64,000 nucleotides of DNA from Candidatus Melainabacteria bacterium (GCA_022009935.1 CP091731.1:1550001-1614000); one strand, 5' to 3'. Counted from the first letter of the stretch, positions 22,476 to 32,792 are shown. The notes: generated by a model from the letters alone, not told the origin. A program made the numbers and translations.

Positions 22476-23292
22476 TTAGTTCTGTCTCCATTTATTATCA
22501 TTTATTATATTGTTTTTTATTATAAAGTAAATTGCTATTGCGCTTATAAATATTAATATCAAGCTTACCCAAATAGCTATTGGAATATTAAAAACATATA
22601 AAACCGAATCAATACGTAATTTTTCAATAAGTATGCGACCTATTGAATATAAAATTAAATATATAAAGAAAGTTGTTCCTTCATATTTTTGGACAAAACG
22701 TCTTAAGCCAAAGAATAAAAAGAATAAAACAAATAATATTCCACAATGATTCATACAAAAATGTAGGGTGAAAATATTCATAGTTTAGATATTTTAAATC
22801 ACGGTAAAAAATGGGCACATAAAGTTTCCAAGGTAAGTTTGTTGGGGCGCCATAGGCTTCAATATTAAAATAATTTCCCCATCTACCCAAAGATTGACCA
22901 AGCAAAAGTCCGTATGAAAAAACATCAGCATAGGGAAGAATTTTTTGTTTTTTTAATTTCAGATAAATAAATCCGGCAACAAATCCTCCTAAAATAGCAC
23001 CGTGTATTGAAAGTCCGCCAAGCCATATAGCAAATATTTCGTTCAAGTGGTGAATATAATAGCTTAAATCAAGTAAAACGTAATATAAACGTCCGCCAAG
23101 AATTCCAAAGATTGTTACAATCGGAAATAATTCACTTAATATTTCTAAACTAACATTATTTTTATAATATTTTTTTGCAATAAGTTTTGCAAACAGATAC
23201 CCTATTCCAATAGACAAAGCCATTATTGCCCCATAATAGCGGATTTTAATAAAACCTAAATTTAAAAATATTTGGCTTGAGGGGCTTTGCAT
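22476..23292 (-). CDS. lgt: Prolipoprotein diacylglyceryl transferase
   Basis: Seven-helix inner-membrane enzyme that lipidates the lipobox Cys. IRYYGAIMALSIGIGY, GGRLYYV, GGLSIHGAILGG and the signature GQSLGRWGNYFNIEAYG are present, as is HPTFLYESLWN. A shift near 22740 separates the last 100 residues. It lies between the TPR lipoprotein gene (5 bp upstream) and purH (touching). Confidence 0.95.
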
Positions 23293-23296
23293 GTTT

Positions 23297-23870
23297 TTAT
23301 TGTTTTTCGTTTGATTGCGCTAATTTGTCTTCAAGTTCTTTAATTTTTTGACTTACATCGTTATAATCAGAAGCTTCTTTTTCGTTTTCCAAATATAACT
23401 TATAGTTTTCAATACTTTTTGAAAGCAACTCAGTTGGTGAAAGTTTAATATCATTGTCTTTTGTTTCTTGTTCGCAATTTGGGCAAGTGTTGTTTTCTTT
23501 GTTGTCATCGTCATCGTCATCGTTTGTTTCATCAACAAGTTCGCTATACATTTCTTCATAGGTCACACCTTTTGAGAAATAAACGCTTGGAAAATCAGAT
23601 TTTAATTTTAGTGTTTCGTCAAAGTGTTTTATAGCATTATCGTATTCTTTTGCGTTTAAATAAGCAATGCCAAGATTATAGTGTGTTTCAAAAACAGTGT
23701 TGTCTAAATCCAAACTTGATTTCAATCTGCAAATGGCAGTCTGAGTGTCACCTTTGTCGAGATATTCTTTTGCTTTATTATTTAGTTCTTGTACGGCAAA
23801 ATTGTTTATACAAGCTGTTGTGATTACCGAAATAAAAAAGTAAAAGTAATATTGAAAGTAATTTTTGCAT
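23297..23870 (-). CDS. TPR-repeat lipoprotein
   Basis: ATG 23870 opens a signal peptide MQKLLSILLLLFFISVITTAC whose TTAC is a lipobox, fitting the Lgt gene downstream. At least three TPR units follow (AKEYLDKGDTQTAICRLKSSL; HYNLGIAYLNAKEYDNAIKHF; VYFSKGVTYEEMY), then an acidic (D/E/N) linker with a CPNCE pair and a coiled-coil tail. One shift near 23840. It would sit on the periplasmic face of a membrane. Role unknown. Confidence 0.7.
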
Positions 23871-24035
23871 AATTTATTTTTATCCCAAAAATATTTTATT
23901 TATTTTAACTCACAATCGTTAATTTTAATTCTATCCGAAACCATAATATTTTGCAACTTTTTTACGTATTGTTAATTTTTTTATGTTAATATTGCTATAT
24001 TATCATATTAATGTTAATATAAAAATATGATAGAA

Positions 24036-24068
24036 AGGAACGGTCGATTTTCATCCGTTTCTCTTTTT
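24036..24068 (+). promoter_or_regulatory. Hairpin in the rimP-nusA leader
   Basis: GGAACGG (24037-24043) pairs with CCGTTTC (24055-24061) with one G-U, loop 11 nt, followed by TCTTTTTA. It lies about 35 bp before rimP and could act as a leader attenuator for the rimP-nusA operon; NusA autoregulation at such sites is known in other bacteria. Confidence 0.35.
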
Positions 24069-24101
24069 ATTGTTTGGTACATAGGTGGGTTAAATTAAAA
24101 A

Positions 24102-24572
24102 ATGTCTGACAAAAAAGAAATTATAAACAAGATTACACCAGTGGTTGAAAATACTCTTATGCGGTTTGGTTTCATACCTGTTGAGATTGATTTTGTTCGT
24201 GAAAATAACAAAGACATTTTGAAAATATTTATCTATTCTAAAACAAAGCCTGTAACTTTGGATGATTGTGAAAAAATATCTCGCAGTTTAGATGAATTTT
24301 AGATGAACTTATAGATTTTAAATACTCACTTGAGGTTTCATCACCAGGGCTTACTCGAAAATTAAAATCAGAAAAAAGAATATTTGATATTCATTGGTAA
24401 ATTAGTTTCAATTAAAACCAAAACAAATGACGTTTTCCCAAATTATAAAGTTGAGGGTAAAATTTTAGATTATAATGATGAAAAAGGTGTTCTAATTGAA
24501 GATGTTGATACAAAAAAAGAATATTATATCAACATAAACGATATAAAAAGCAGTAATTTAGTATTTAAGTAA
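24102..24572 (+). CDS. rimP: Ribosome maturation factor RimP
   Basis: 30S assembly factor. TPVVENTLMRFGFIPVEIDF, LDDCEKISRSLDE and YSLEVSSPGLTRKL are the family signatures; the C-terminal SH3-like half ends SSNLVF. About 156 residues after repair of shifts near 24298 and 24385. It precedes nusA by 21 bp, the conserved rimP-nusA order. Confidence 0.93.
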
Positions 24573-24593
24573 AATAATCGAAAGAGGGATAAA

Positions 24594-25840
24594 ATGATAA
24601 GAATAGGAATGGCGCTATTTGAAGCAACTGAAGAACTTGAACGTGAACGCGGAATATCAAAAGACGTAATAATCAGTTCACTTTTGTGATGCAATGGTTG
24701 CAGCATATAAAAAACAAATTCATGACAAAGATGCAGCAAATATCGAAGCTATTTTAGATGAACAAGCAGGTGAAATAGGTGTTTTTCGCACAAAAGTTGT
24801 TGTTGAAAACGTTGAAGATGAAAATACTCAAATATCTTTAGAAGCTGCTAAGGAAATTGATGAAGATGTTGAAATTGAAGACGAAGTTAAAATAGAAGTT
24901 ACACCTGAAGATTTTGGGCGTATTGCTGCTCAAAGCGCTAAACAAGTTATAACTCAAAGAATTCGTGAAGCTGAAAGAAGAAATGTCTTAGATGAGTTCA
25001 TGAGCAAAAAAGGTACTCTTGTTACCGGTATTATCCAACGCGTTGAAAATAGAACAGTTTATGTAAATATCGGTAAAATCGATGCTATTTTGCCACAGAA
25101 AGAACAAATCCCTGGAGAATTTTATAAGCCCGGTAACCGTATTCGCGTCTTTGTATTAAATGTAAAAGACAACAACCGTTTGCCACAAGTCATTGTTTCT
25201 CACGCACACCCTGAAATTGTTCGTGAATTGTTTGAACTTGAAGTGCCTGAAATTGAAGACGGTATTGTTGAAATCAAATCAATATTCCGCGAAGCTGGAT
25301 TTAGAACTAAAATAGCTGTTCACTCAAATGACCCGGAAGTCGATTCTGTTGGTGCTTGTATTGGACCTCGTGGTAGCCGTATACAAACTATCGTCAACGA
25401 ATTAAAAAATGAAAAAATTGACATTGTTCGTTATTCTGATAACCCTTGTTGAATTTATAGTTAATGCACTTTCACCGGCTCGAATTTTGTCAGTGGATAT
25501 CTTGGCTGATGACGAAAATGCTCAAGAAGCTTTAGTCATTGTTCCTGATGACCAGTTGAGCCTTGCTATTGGACGTGATGGGCAAAATGTTCGTTTGGCT
25601 CATAAACTTACCAATTGGAAAATTGATATAAAAAGCGAAACTCAAGCTAAATTACTTGAAAAAAATAATGAACCTCAAGAAATTGTTGAAGATGATTTTA
25701 ATGAATTTAATGACAACAACGAAGATGATACACAAAACATAAGCATTGATGATGAAATTCAGGAAGAATTGTCGCAACAAGCACTTGATGAAGATGATTT
25801 AAATGAAACTTCTCAAATTGTTGAAGGTGAAGATGAATAA
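24594..25840 (+). CDS. nusA: Transcription termination/antitermination factor NusA
   Basis: N-terminal RNAP-binding domain, S1 domain (KKGTLVTGIIQRVENRTVYVNIG), then two KH domains (GACIGPRGSRIQTIVNEL; DDQLSLAIGRDGQNVRLAHKLT). An acidic tail rich in D/E/N follows in place of the gamma-proteobacterial AR repeats. ATG 24594 is preceded by AAGAGGGAT. Shifts near 24688 and 25445 (an extra T in each). 414 residues. ylxR and infB, usually next, are replaced here by tRNA-Leu and repeats. Confidence 0.95.
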
Positions 25841-25859
25841 AGAAAATTAAATAAAAAGT

Positions 25860-25944
25860 GTCGAAGTGGCGGAATCGGTATACGCGCACGTTTGAGGGGC
25901 GTGTGGAGAAATCCTTGAGGGTTCAAGTCCCTTCTTCGACACCA
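25860..25944 (+). tRNA. tRNA-Leu (anticodon GAG)
   Basis: Acceptor GTCGAAG (25860-25866) pairs with CTTCGAC (25934-25940), followed by A and encoded CCA. Anticodon stem CACGT/GCGTG encloses loop TTGAGGG, anticodon GAG. There is a long variable arm, as in class II tRNAs, and a TTCAAGT T-loop. Its last 20 bases are repeated three times downstream. Confidence 0.95.
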
Positions 25945-26463
25945 TAAAAAACTGTGGCATAAAGCCACTTTTTTTTATGAGTCAGGTGACTTTCACTTGT
26001 ATTTCGCCTGACGGGCAAAATACAATGGTTCAGTCGATATATCGACATACCTTCGCTGTACGGCTCGAATTACATATTCTCGCCTACGCTCAGGTAAAGT
26101 CCCTTCTTCGACACCATAAAAAAACTGTGGCATAAAGCCACTTTTTTTATGAGTTAGGTGACTTTCACTTGTATTTTGCCTGACGGGCAAAATACAATGG
26201 TTCAGTCGATATATCGACATACCTTCGCTGTACGGCTCGAATTACATATTCTCGCCTACGCTCAGGTAAAGTCCCTTCTTCGACACCATAAAAAAACTGT
26301 GGCATAAAGCCACTTTTTTTTATGAGTCAGGTGACTTTCACTTGTATTTTGCCTGACGGGCAAAAATACAATGGTTCAGTCGATATATCGACATACCTTC
26401 GCTGTACGGCTCGAATTACATATTCTCGCCTACGCTCAGGTAAAGTCCCTTCTTCGACACCTT
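25925..26463 (+). repeat. 172-bp tandem repeats derived from the tRNA-Leu 3' end
   Basis: AAGTCCCTTCTTCGACACC, the 3' end of tRNA-Leu, starts at 25925 (in the gene), 26097, 26269 and 26443, giving periods of 172, 172 and 174 bp. Each unit holds the tRNA tail, the GTGGC/GCCAC terminator, GTCAGGTGAC, a CGATATATCG palindrome and a stretch ending CTCAGGTAA. The copies are nearly identical. The last copy ends next to a transposase remnant, so tandem integration or unequal exchange at a tRNA attachment site is plausible. Confidence 0.95.
25950..25976 (+). terminator. tRNA-Leu terminator
   Basis: Stem GTGGC (25954-25958) / GCCAC (25964-25968), loop ATAAA, then eight T. The same hairpin is repeated in each downstream copy of the tandem repeat. 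Confidence 0.75.
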
Positions 26464-26611
26464 AAAAAACTGTGGCATAAAGCCACTTTTTTTTATGAGT
26501 GGGGTTTATTAGTCCAATTTGGATTTGCTTGTTTATATAAACTTTCCCAATTCTAGGCTAATAGAGGCCAATTTTTTTACAATGAGATTTGAGTTTCAAA
26601 GTACACCAAAA

Positions 26612-26639
26612 AGGACTTTTGGGGGTGCTCAAAAGTCCT
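26612..26639 (-). terminator. Hairpin with leftward T tail
   Basis: Perfect stem AGGACTTTTG (26612-26621) / CAAAAGTCCT (26630-26639) with an 8-nt loop. On the minus strand it is followed by TTTTTGG, so it can terminate leftward transcripts coming from larB. Confidence 0.55.
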
Positions 26640-26716
26640 CAAAATTATCTAAATTTTTAATTAAATTAACGTCTATCATTGAATACATTTACCTTTTTAG
26701 GCATTGGGCAAAATGA

Positions 26717-27199
26717 GTGCTAAAAGCCCATTTTGAAATTTCTTGTATTTTGAGATGTGTCGAATTGTCTCCGAGATTGAGACGAAGAGTTGATTTTACT
26801 GATGATAAAGGTTTTACAGAGTTAGGCTTTAAAGGTTTGTATGCGAAACTCGGAATAGAAACAGTTTTTGCAAGACCATACAACGCCCGAGCAAAAGTCA
26901 TTGAGCGTTTCTTTTGGGATTTTCAGGAAAGTTTTGAAAAGCTGATTCCAAGTTATATTGGGACAAGTGTTGAAAATAAACCAGCGTGGATGAAACATGG
27001 TGAAAAGTTACATTTAAAATTACACGAAAATGAAACTAATAATCATATTCCAACAGTTCAAGAAGTAATTAAATATATAAACTGTTGGTTAGAATTTCAT
27101 AACAAAAAGCCTTGTCCTAATGATAGTTGTCAATATTTACAACCGTCATACCTTCTGAACACGAATTTAGCATTGTCAAAAAAGAAGAAAGTCCGTTAA
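26717..27199 (+). pseudogene. Mu-type transposase fragment (C-terminal part)
   Basis: DFTDDKGFTELGFKGLYAKLGIETVFARPYNARAKVIERFF is the end of an rve/DDE integrase core (one Asp, then the ARPYNARAK...E block), followed by a Mu-like C-terminal region ([29 protein letters not shown]). The N-terminal half is missing, and the 3' end runs into larB on the opposite strand. About 160 residues remain of a usual 500 or more, so it is inactive. Confidence 0.8.
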
Positions 27200-27655
27200 A
27201 TGAAGAACCATAACCAATAGAAGTTGGAACAGCAATGACAGGGGAACATCAACCAAGCCTGCAATAACACCGCCTAAAGCTCCTTCCAGCCCTGCGACGG
27301 CAACAATTACATTTGCTTTTTTAATATCATCAATTTTATCCAAAAGCCTATGAATGCCGGCAATTCCAATGTCATAGTATTTTTTGACGTTGCTTCCAAA
27401 AAAATTGTGCTGTATCACTTGCTTCTTCGGCAACGGGAATATCACCGGTACCGCCTGTACAAATTGCGATTTCACCCAATTTTTCAATTTCATTTTGAAC
27501 TAAAGTTAGTGTTCTTGCTTGCTCATTGTATTGAACCTCTTTTATAACTCTTTGCACTTCTTTTGCTTGTTCCTTGCTTGCACGAGTGCCTAAAATATTT
27601 TGTCCTGCATTTTTAAATTCAGAGAAGATTTTGATTATTTGTTTTTGAGTTATTT
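27130..27655 (-). pseudogene. larB: larB fragment (nickel-pincer cofactor synthesis), both ends lost
   Basis: LarB carboxylates NaAD in synthesis of the NPN cofactor of lactate racemase. Visible: [86 protein letters not shown], and VVNID just before the transposase joint at about 27135. Shifts near 27410 and 27245. The N-terminal third is absent: upstream of about 27655 the sequence turns into tatC. So it is cut at both ends. Confidence 0.75.
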
Positions 27656-28108
27656 ACAACATTTGAAATTCCAAGCACTGCTTGTACATTTGAAGTTGTG
27701 AAGCTCATTCCAAAATTGATTATCAAAGGCAAAATTACAAACAAACAAAATCATGCACCAAGTATGAATAAAACACTTGAAGTGAATACAATTGATTTTA
27801 TAAATTTCTTTTCATTTTCGTAAAGTGCACTTACAAAAAAAAGTTCCAGACTTGTTTTGCAATATATGGGAAACAAACAATTATATCCATAATGAGTGCA
27901 AATTTAATTTGTACTATAAAAACTTCTGCAGTCGAAAAATAGTTTAAAGCGATATTGTTATTTTTTAAAATCAATTTAATGAAAACATCAAGACATATGG
28001 GTGCAACAAAAGCATTGGAATTAAATAAATTCCAACCGCTTTTAAACATTTCAAAAGCATTTCTCGAAACGCTTCAATATGTGAAATTATACTTTTGTCT
28101 TTGTCCAT
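27656..28108 (-). pseudogene. tatC: tatC, C-terminal third missing
   Basis: Twin-arginine translocase membrane subunit. ATG 28108 (MDKDKSIISHIEAFREML) opens the family's H-x-x-E/A-F-R-x-M/L motif, then TAEVFIVQIKFALIMDIIVCFPYIAKQVW (TM2-3, with the FP motif) and LYENEKKFI. After GMSFTTSNVQAVLGISNVV the frame runs into larB. About 150 of 240 residues remain, with shifts near 28020, 27835 and 27750. The joint may be a real deletion or an assembly error; tatA and a Tat substrate upstream argue that the cell has a working TatC. Confidence 0.75.
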
Positions 28109-28167
28109 AGTTTTGTTGTGTTAAATCTAAATCCTATTATAGGTTGTGCCCCGTCATTAATTTAAAG

Positions 28168-28205
28168 CTGTCATTGCGAGACTCGTAAGAGCTGTGGCAA
28201 TCTAT
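28168..28205. repeat. Short palindromic dispersed repeat (CATTGCGAG ... GGCAATCT type)
   Basis: GTCATTGCGAGACTCG followed by AGCTGTGGCAATCT folds with ATTGC/GCAAT ends. It resembles the CATTGCGAG...GCAATCT palindromic repeats seen in many bacterial genomes. It lies in the 170-bp gap between tatC and tatA. Confidence 0.5.
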
Positions 28206-28315
28206 AAGTTTCAATCATTCCTTCCGGATAAGCCCCCACCCAAATTTCTAAGCTTTGACCCCAAGGCTTTCAGCTTGAAATTCTACCCTTTCTCCGTGGA
28301 GAAAGTCAAGAATAT

Positions 28316-28523
28316 TTAAACATCTTTAGAGTTATATTCTTCCGGTCTTTCGCCTTCATTTTCAATCGCTTCTTTATTTTCTTTTAAAATATTTTTAGTT
28401 TTTTGTATTCATAAGAGGCACGACCTAATGCTCTTGCAAGTTCAGGAATTCTTTTTCCACCAAAAAGCAAAACGGCAACAATCAATATCAATAATATTTC
28501 AGTAATTTCTAACGATATAAATT
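28316..28523 (-). CDS. tatA: TatA/E-type twin-arginine translocase subunit
   Basis: [40 protein letters not shown] is a complete TatA N-terminus: one TM helix, the [14 protein letters not shown] hinge, then an amphipathic helix and an acidic tail ([14 protein letters not shown]). An AAGGAG site lies upstream, but no ATG/GTG/TTG is in frame next to it, so the start codon is probably hidden by a base error. One shift near 28415. It is in line with the 4Fe-4S and Tat-substrate genes. Confidence 0.85.
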
Positions 28524-28528
28524 TCTCC

Positions 28529-29699
28529 TTATACTATATAATTTTTTGTTCTTTCACAGAAAAGATTTGAATTGCATCGTGCCAACAAGTTTTCTTTGCA
28601 AGCCCCACATCCGATACATTTTTGAGCGTTCAGAATTGGTGCTTTTCCATCTTGTTTTATTATAGCACCTTTAGGACAAACTTCACCGCATTTATGACAA
28701 TCAAATTTGCAGAATTTTTTGCCTTTTGAATAATCGATATGAACAGCTGGAAAATTTTCGTTGGCTTTAACCAAAATTTTGTTTGGACAATTTTGAACAC
28801 ACAAATTGCAGTTGAAACACTTATTGGCAAATCTATCTTTATTCACTGCACCAGCAGGCAAAATGATATCCTTAACTTTTTTCAACAAGCTTGCCTTTTA
28901 AAACAAGTCTTGTTTTGACCATTGAGCCAAAAACCGCAACAACAGCAGTGTCAAGAATTAACTGACGACGTTTTAAACTAAACTTTTCTTCTTTTTTATG
29001 TTCAATTTTACCAAATTTAACCCCGCCTTTTGGACAAATGTTTAAACATTTCAAACATCTTACGCAAATTTCATTGTCAACGGATTTTTTTGAATTAATA
29101 CATCCTGAAGGGCAATTTTTTCGCACATTCCACAAGATAAACATTTGTCTTGATTTATATTAATTTTATTCAAAGAAAACTTTGAAACAAGCCCCAACAA
29201 TGCTCCAACAGGACAGATATTCGTACAAAAAAATCTGTTTTAAAAAAGACTATTGCTAAAACAAGCAATGTTGCAACAATTCCTAATATTGAAACAGTAA
29301 TTGCTGAACCAAACAAAGAATAAGGTTCCAAATGTCTTAGAGCTACAGCGCTTCCGCCTGTCAAAGCGCCAAAAGTCAAAGCCATAATAAAATATTTTGC
29401 AGGATAGTTTTTAATCGCTTTATTTTTTACGTTTAAAGATTAATGCCAATGCTTCTTGCAAAAATCCGAAAGGACAAAGTGTTGAACAGTAAAATTTCCC
29501 AAACAAAGCCGTTACAACTACCATTATAAGCATAAGAATTAATGCAATTACAGAAAAATCAACAAAAAACTTTTTTGCAAAATAGCTTCAAATTACAAAT
29601 CTAGAAGCTTTATAGGATAAAAAATCCTACAAAACCTAAAATTATCAATAAAAATATAACTCCGGCAACTGTAAGTCTTATTTTATAGGAATGTTTCAT
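28529..29699 (-). CDS. Membrane-bound polyferredoxin (NapH/YccM-like 4Fe-4S protein)
   Basis: N-terminal TM helices, then [15 protein letters not shown] and [13 protein letters not shown] (the paired C-x3-C-P loops of the NapH/NosR family) between further TM helices. At least four ferredoxin clusters follow ([68 protein letters not shown]). It would pass electrons across or along the inner membrane. At least five shifts (near 29600, 29425, 29235, 29125, 28880). It overlaps the reductase gene at its start, so electron supply to that protein is likely. Confidence 0.8.
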
Positions 29700-30942
29700 T
29701 ATTTAGCAAGTTCCTTTTCAACTGTTTCAACTTCTTTATGGACATCTTTCAAAAGTTTTGGAATATCCAAGTTTTGAGGACAGTTTTTCATACATAATTT
29801 ACAATCTACACATGTATCAGCCCTCGTTGACTCGTCAAGTGCCTTATAATTATATGCAAACTTGAATTTCTTAGATTTTTGATTGCTTGATTTATAGACA
29901 TTGTATAAACCAAAAATCGCAGGAATGTTTATGCCTCTTGGGCAAACTTCCATACAATATTTGCAAGCTGTGCAACTTATTGCACCACTAGATTGAATAA
30001 TTTGTGCAATTTCATGAGCAACTTTTTCTTCTTCTTTTGTAAATTCTCGATAGTTTATAAAAGTGTCAACATTTTCTTTCAACTGTTGAAAATTACTCAT
30101 ACCACTTAAAATAGTGAAAACTCTTTTTTTGCTTGCAACATAACGCAAACCAAAAGAAGCTTGGGCATCATTTGGACATTCTTGTTTCAATTTTTCAACG
30201 GCTTTTTCCGGCAAATTGCACAAAACTCCGCCACGCAAAGGCTCCATAACAATCACAGGAACACCTGCTTCATCTGCGATTTTGTATAATTCATCAGCAT
30301 TTACAACTTCCCAATCAAGGTAATTTAATTGAAGCTGACAAAATTCCATTTGTGTTCCTTTATGACTTCTCTCAACATTTGAGGATCACCGTGGAAAGAG
30401 AAGCCAATGTGTTTAACTTTGCCTTCATTTTTAAGTTTAACAAGTTCATCATACATATTGTTATCACGATAATTGCTTAAAGTGTTTTTGTTTATATTAT
30501 GCACAATGTAGTTGTCAAAGTATTCAACTTGACATTTTTTGAGTTGCTCATCGCACAATTTTCTGATATCCTCTTGAGAATTTACAAGGTAAGCTGGACA
30601 CTTATCAGCCAAAATAAAACTTTCACGAGGATATTTTTTAAGAATTTCGCCGATTGCATTTTCACTTTTGCCATCAACATACATATAAGCGGTGTCAAAA
30701 TAGTTTGCTCCATGCTCAATTGCGTATTCAACCATTTTGTCTAATTCCACCATATCAACTTTGTCACCTCGCATTGGCAAACGCATACAACCCAAAGCAA
30801 TTAACGGTGTATCAATGTTGGCAAATTTTCTTTTTACTACCTGGGTTTCAGATTTTTTAATTTCTTTTTTACCGCAGCCACTTAATAATGCAACCCCACC
30901 AATTGTCAATGCTGAATTTATAATAAATTCTCTTCGTTTCAT
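29699..30942 (-). CDS. Tat-exported aldo/keto reductase with C-terminal 4Fe-4S clusters
   Basis: ATG 30942 gives MKRREFIINSALTIGGVALLSGC: a Tat motif (RREFI) and a lipobox-like LSGC. The AKR barrel follows with the tetrad in YFDTAYMY, LADKCPAYL and FDNYIVHNI. The C-terminus has CTACKYCMEVCPRGINIP and CVDCKLCMKNCPQNLDIP, two cluster sites. A shift near 30340. About 413 residues. A Tat signal on this family is unusual and fits the tatA/tatC genes and polyferredoxin downstream in the same operon. Confidence 0.85.
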
Positions 30943-30962
30943 ATTTTTACCTAACACTTATT

Positions 30963-31104
30963 TTAAATTTTGCCCCAAATATCAAGTTCCAGGTTCAATG
31001 GTAAGGACAAACTAAAGAATTCTGTCTGAGTATAATTTCCAGAACTTGTTGACATATTGAGTTATTGTAAATAAAAATAAAATAATTAGTAATAATTTTT
31101 TCAT
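30963..31104 (-). CDS. Possible small secreted peptide
   Basis: ATG 31104 starts MKKLLLIILFLFTITQ, a signal-peptide-like helix. After one shift near 31055 it continues MSTSSGNYTQTEFFSLSLPLNL to a stop at 30963, 20 bp before the reductase ATG. About 47 residues. It is short and needs a repaired frame, so it is tentative. Confidence 0.3.
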
Positions 31105-31105
31105 A

Positions 31106-31138
31106 CTGACATTTCAACATGGAAATGTTAGTTTTTTT
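31106..31138 (+). terminator. Hairpin with T tail on the plus strand
   Basis: CTGACATTTC (31106-31115) pairs with GAAATGTTAG (31122-31131) with one G-U, followed by seven T. No plus-strand gene ends here, so it may instead be a 5' structure of the leftward transcript, two bases before the small peptide's ATG. Confidence 0.45.
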
Positions 31139-31216
31139 GTTTCGAAATTATAAAAAAAATTACAATTTATACTTGTTATTATCTAAAAAAAGTTATCTTT
31201 TTAATTTTAATATAGT

Positions 31217-32552
31217 TTATACTTTAGTTTGATTTGTTTGTGCCGGAAAATTAGATTTTTTAGGGAGAGAAAAACCAAAAGTGCAACTTTGTTCATCTTT
31301 ATTACTTTTTTGCAAAAATGTCCCCATTGTGTTCTTTAATTATTTGTTTAGCCAAGTATAGACCAAGTCCCGAGCCTGATTTGTGGAACTTTATATTATC
31401 TTTACGTTTAAATTTTTCATATAGATCAAGTATTTTGTCATCCGAAATATAATTGCTTTTATTTTTTATATTTAAAATAATATTATTTTTCATCTTCATT
31501 TAACATAAGTTCAATATTTGATTTGTTGTTGCCATAATTAATTGCGTTGGAAAGAAGATTAATTATTACTCGTTTTAGTTGAAATTTATCACCGCATATA
31601 TTATTATTATTATTATTATTATTGCCTAAAGTTGATTTTATATTAATATTTTGTTCTTTTTCTATTAGAAGATTAGATACTTCACTAACGGCTTCATCAA
31701 TAAGTTTGTTTATTTCAAATTCTTCCGGATGGATTTTAATTTGGCCATTATCATATAAATAAGTATCTAAAACTGTAAATATTAAGTCATACATATATTG
31801 GCAGGAATTTTTGATTTGTTCTAAAAACTCTATTTGAGTTTGGTTTAAAGTTCCAAAAGTTTGGTTTAAAAGTAGATCAATCGCTTTTATTTGCGCTATT
31901 GTTGGTGTTTTTAAATCGTGAGTCAACGTTGCAACAAAAGTTTCTTTTCTTTCCTCAAGTGCCTTTTCATCATCAATGTTGTACAAAAGAACAACAATAT
32001 TTTCAACTTCTTTATCTTCATTGTAAACAGGGGCTTTCACAATTCTATACCAACCTTTTTGGCCGTTTTTAAGTTCTAACAAACGTTCAATTCTAAAAAT
32101 TTTTCTTCCTGCTGTAACTTTGTCATCTTCTTTTTTTATATTATCAAGATTTTTATAAAAACTATCTGATTTTTTCACCTATAATATCTTTTATTTTTAA
32201 ATTAAGCATATCTGAATGATTTTGATTTGTTAAAAGCACATTGCCATTTAAATCTTTTTAAATATAAACTAACGCTTATATTGTCAATAATTGTCTTCAT
32301 TTGAGCGTATTGCAGCAAAATTTTCTTTTCAAGCTGTTTTGTATGAATAAGGTTTATCAGCCTATCACTTAAATGTGTTAATATTACGAAGACACTAATA
32401 ATTAATGCATCTTTAACAGGAATAGTTACATTCGGTAAAAGGTCAGGCGAAATAAGCGCAAAATATAATACAGATATAGAAATTGTCAGGATTAAATAAT
32501 TAAATTTTGTACGATACATATAATATCTCAAATTTGTAACATTATAAGACAA
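31217..32552 (-). CDS. Membrane sensor histidine kinase with PAS domain
   Basis: Two or three N-terminal TM helices (YLILTISISVLYFALI; DALIISVFVILTHLSDRL), a PAS region (YRIVKAPVYNEDKEVENIVVLLYNI), HisKA with the phospho-acceptor His in VATLTHDLKTPTIAQIKA, N-box VIINLLSNAINYG and G-box KSGSGLGLYLAKQII. A run of eight Asn codons lies at 31602-31625. Shifts near 32240, 32170, 31490 and 31310. No response regulator is adjacent, so it is an orphan here. Signal unknown. Confidence 0.88.
31602..31625. repeat. Trinucleotide (ATT)n microsatellite in the kinase gene
   Basis: About seven consecutive ATT units encode an Asn run between the kinase's HisKA and ATPase domains. Length changes by whole codons would keep the frame. 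Confidence 0.8.
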
Positions 32553-32625
32553 ATATCACATTTTTTGTTTTTGTCATAATCTGTTTAAAGTAGTTTTTTT
32601 TAATATAATATGATAAACTAAAGTA

Positions 32626-32784
32626 ATGATAACAAAAGAAGTGAATGATTGGATTAAAAAAGTGCAAATGGGCTCTTATACTTCAAAAGAAGAAGCAATG
32701 GAAAGTTTTGCTGAAATTGCGAGATACTTGACAAAAGATGAAATTATTCTCATACAAAAACGGCTTAAAGAGTTTTTAAAATAA
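32626..32784 (+). CDS. Small hypothetical protein, 52 residues
   Basis: MITKEVNDWIKKVQMGSYTSKEEAMESFAEIARYLTKDEI...KEFLK is charged, helical and has normal codon use. It is read on the plus strand, opposite to both flanking genes, starting 74 bp from the kinase's start. No homologue recognised. The composition supports coding. Confidence 0.5.
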   Translation: MITKEVNDWIKKVQMGSYTSKEEAMESFAEIARYLTKDEIILIQKRLKEFLK

Positions 32785-32792
32785 TTTATTTA

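Noticed and set aside
25925..26463. CRISPR array or tRNA cluster
   Set aside because: The 172-bp units are identical throughout, with no unique spacers, and only the 3' tail of the tRNA is repeated.
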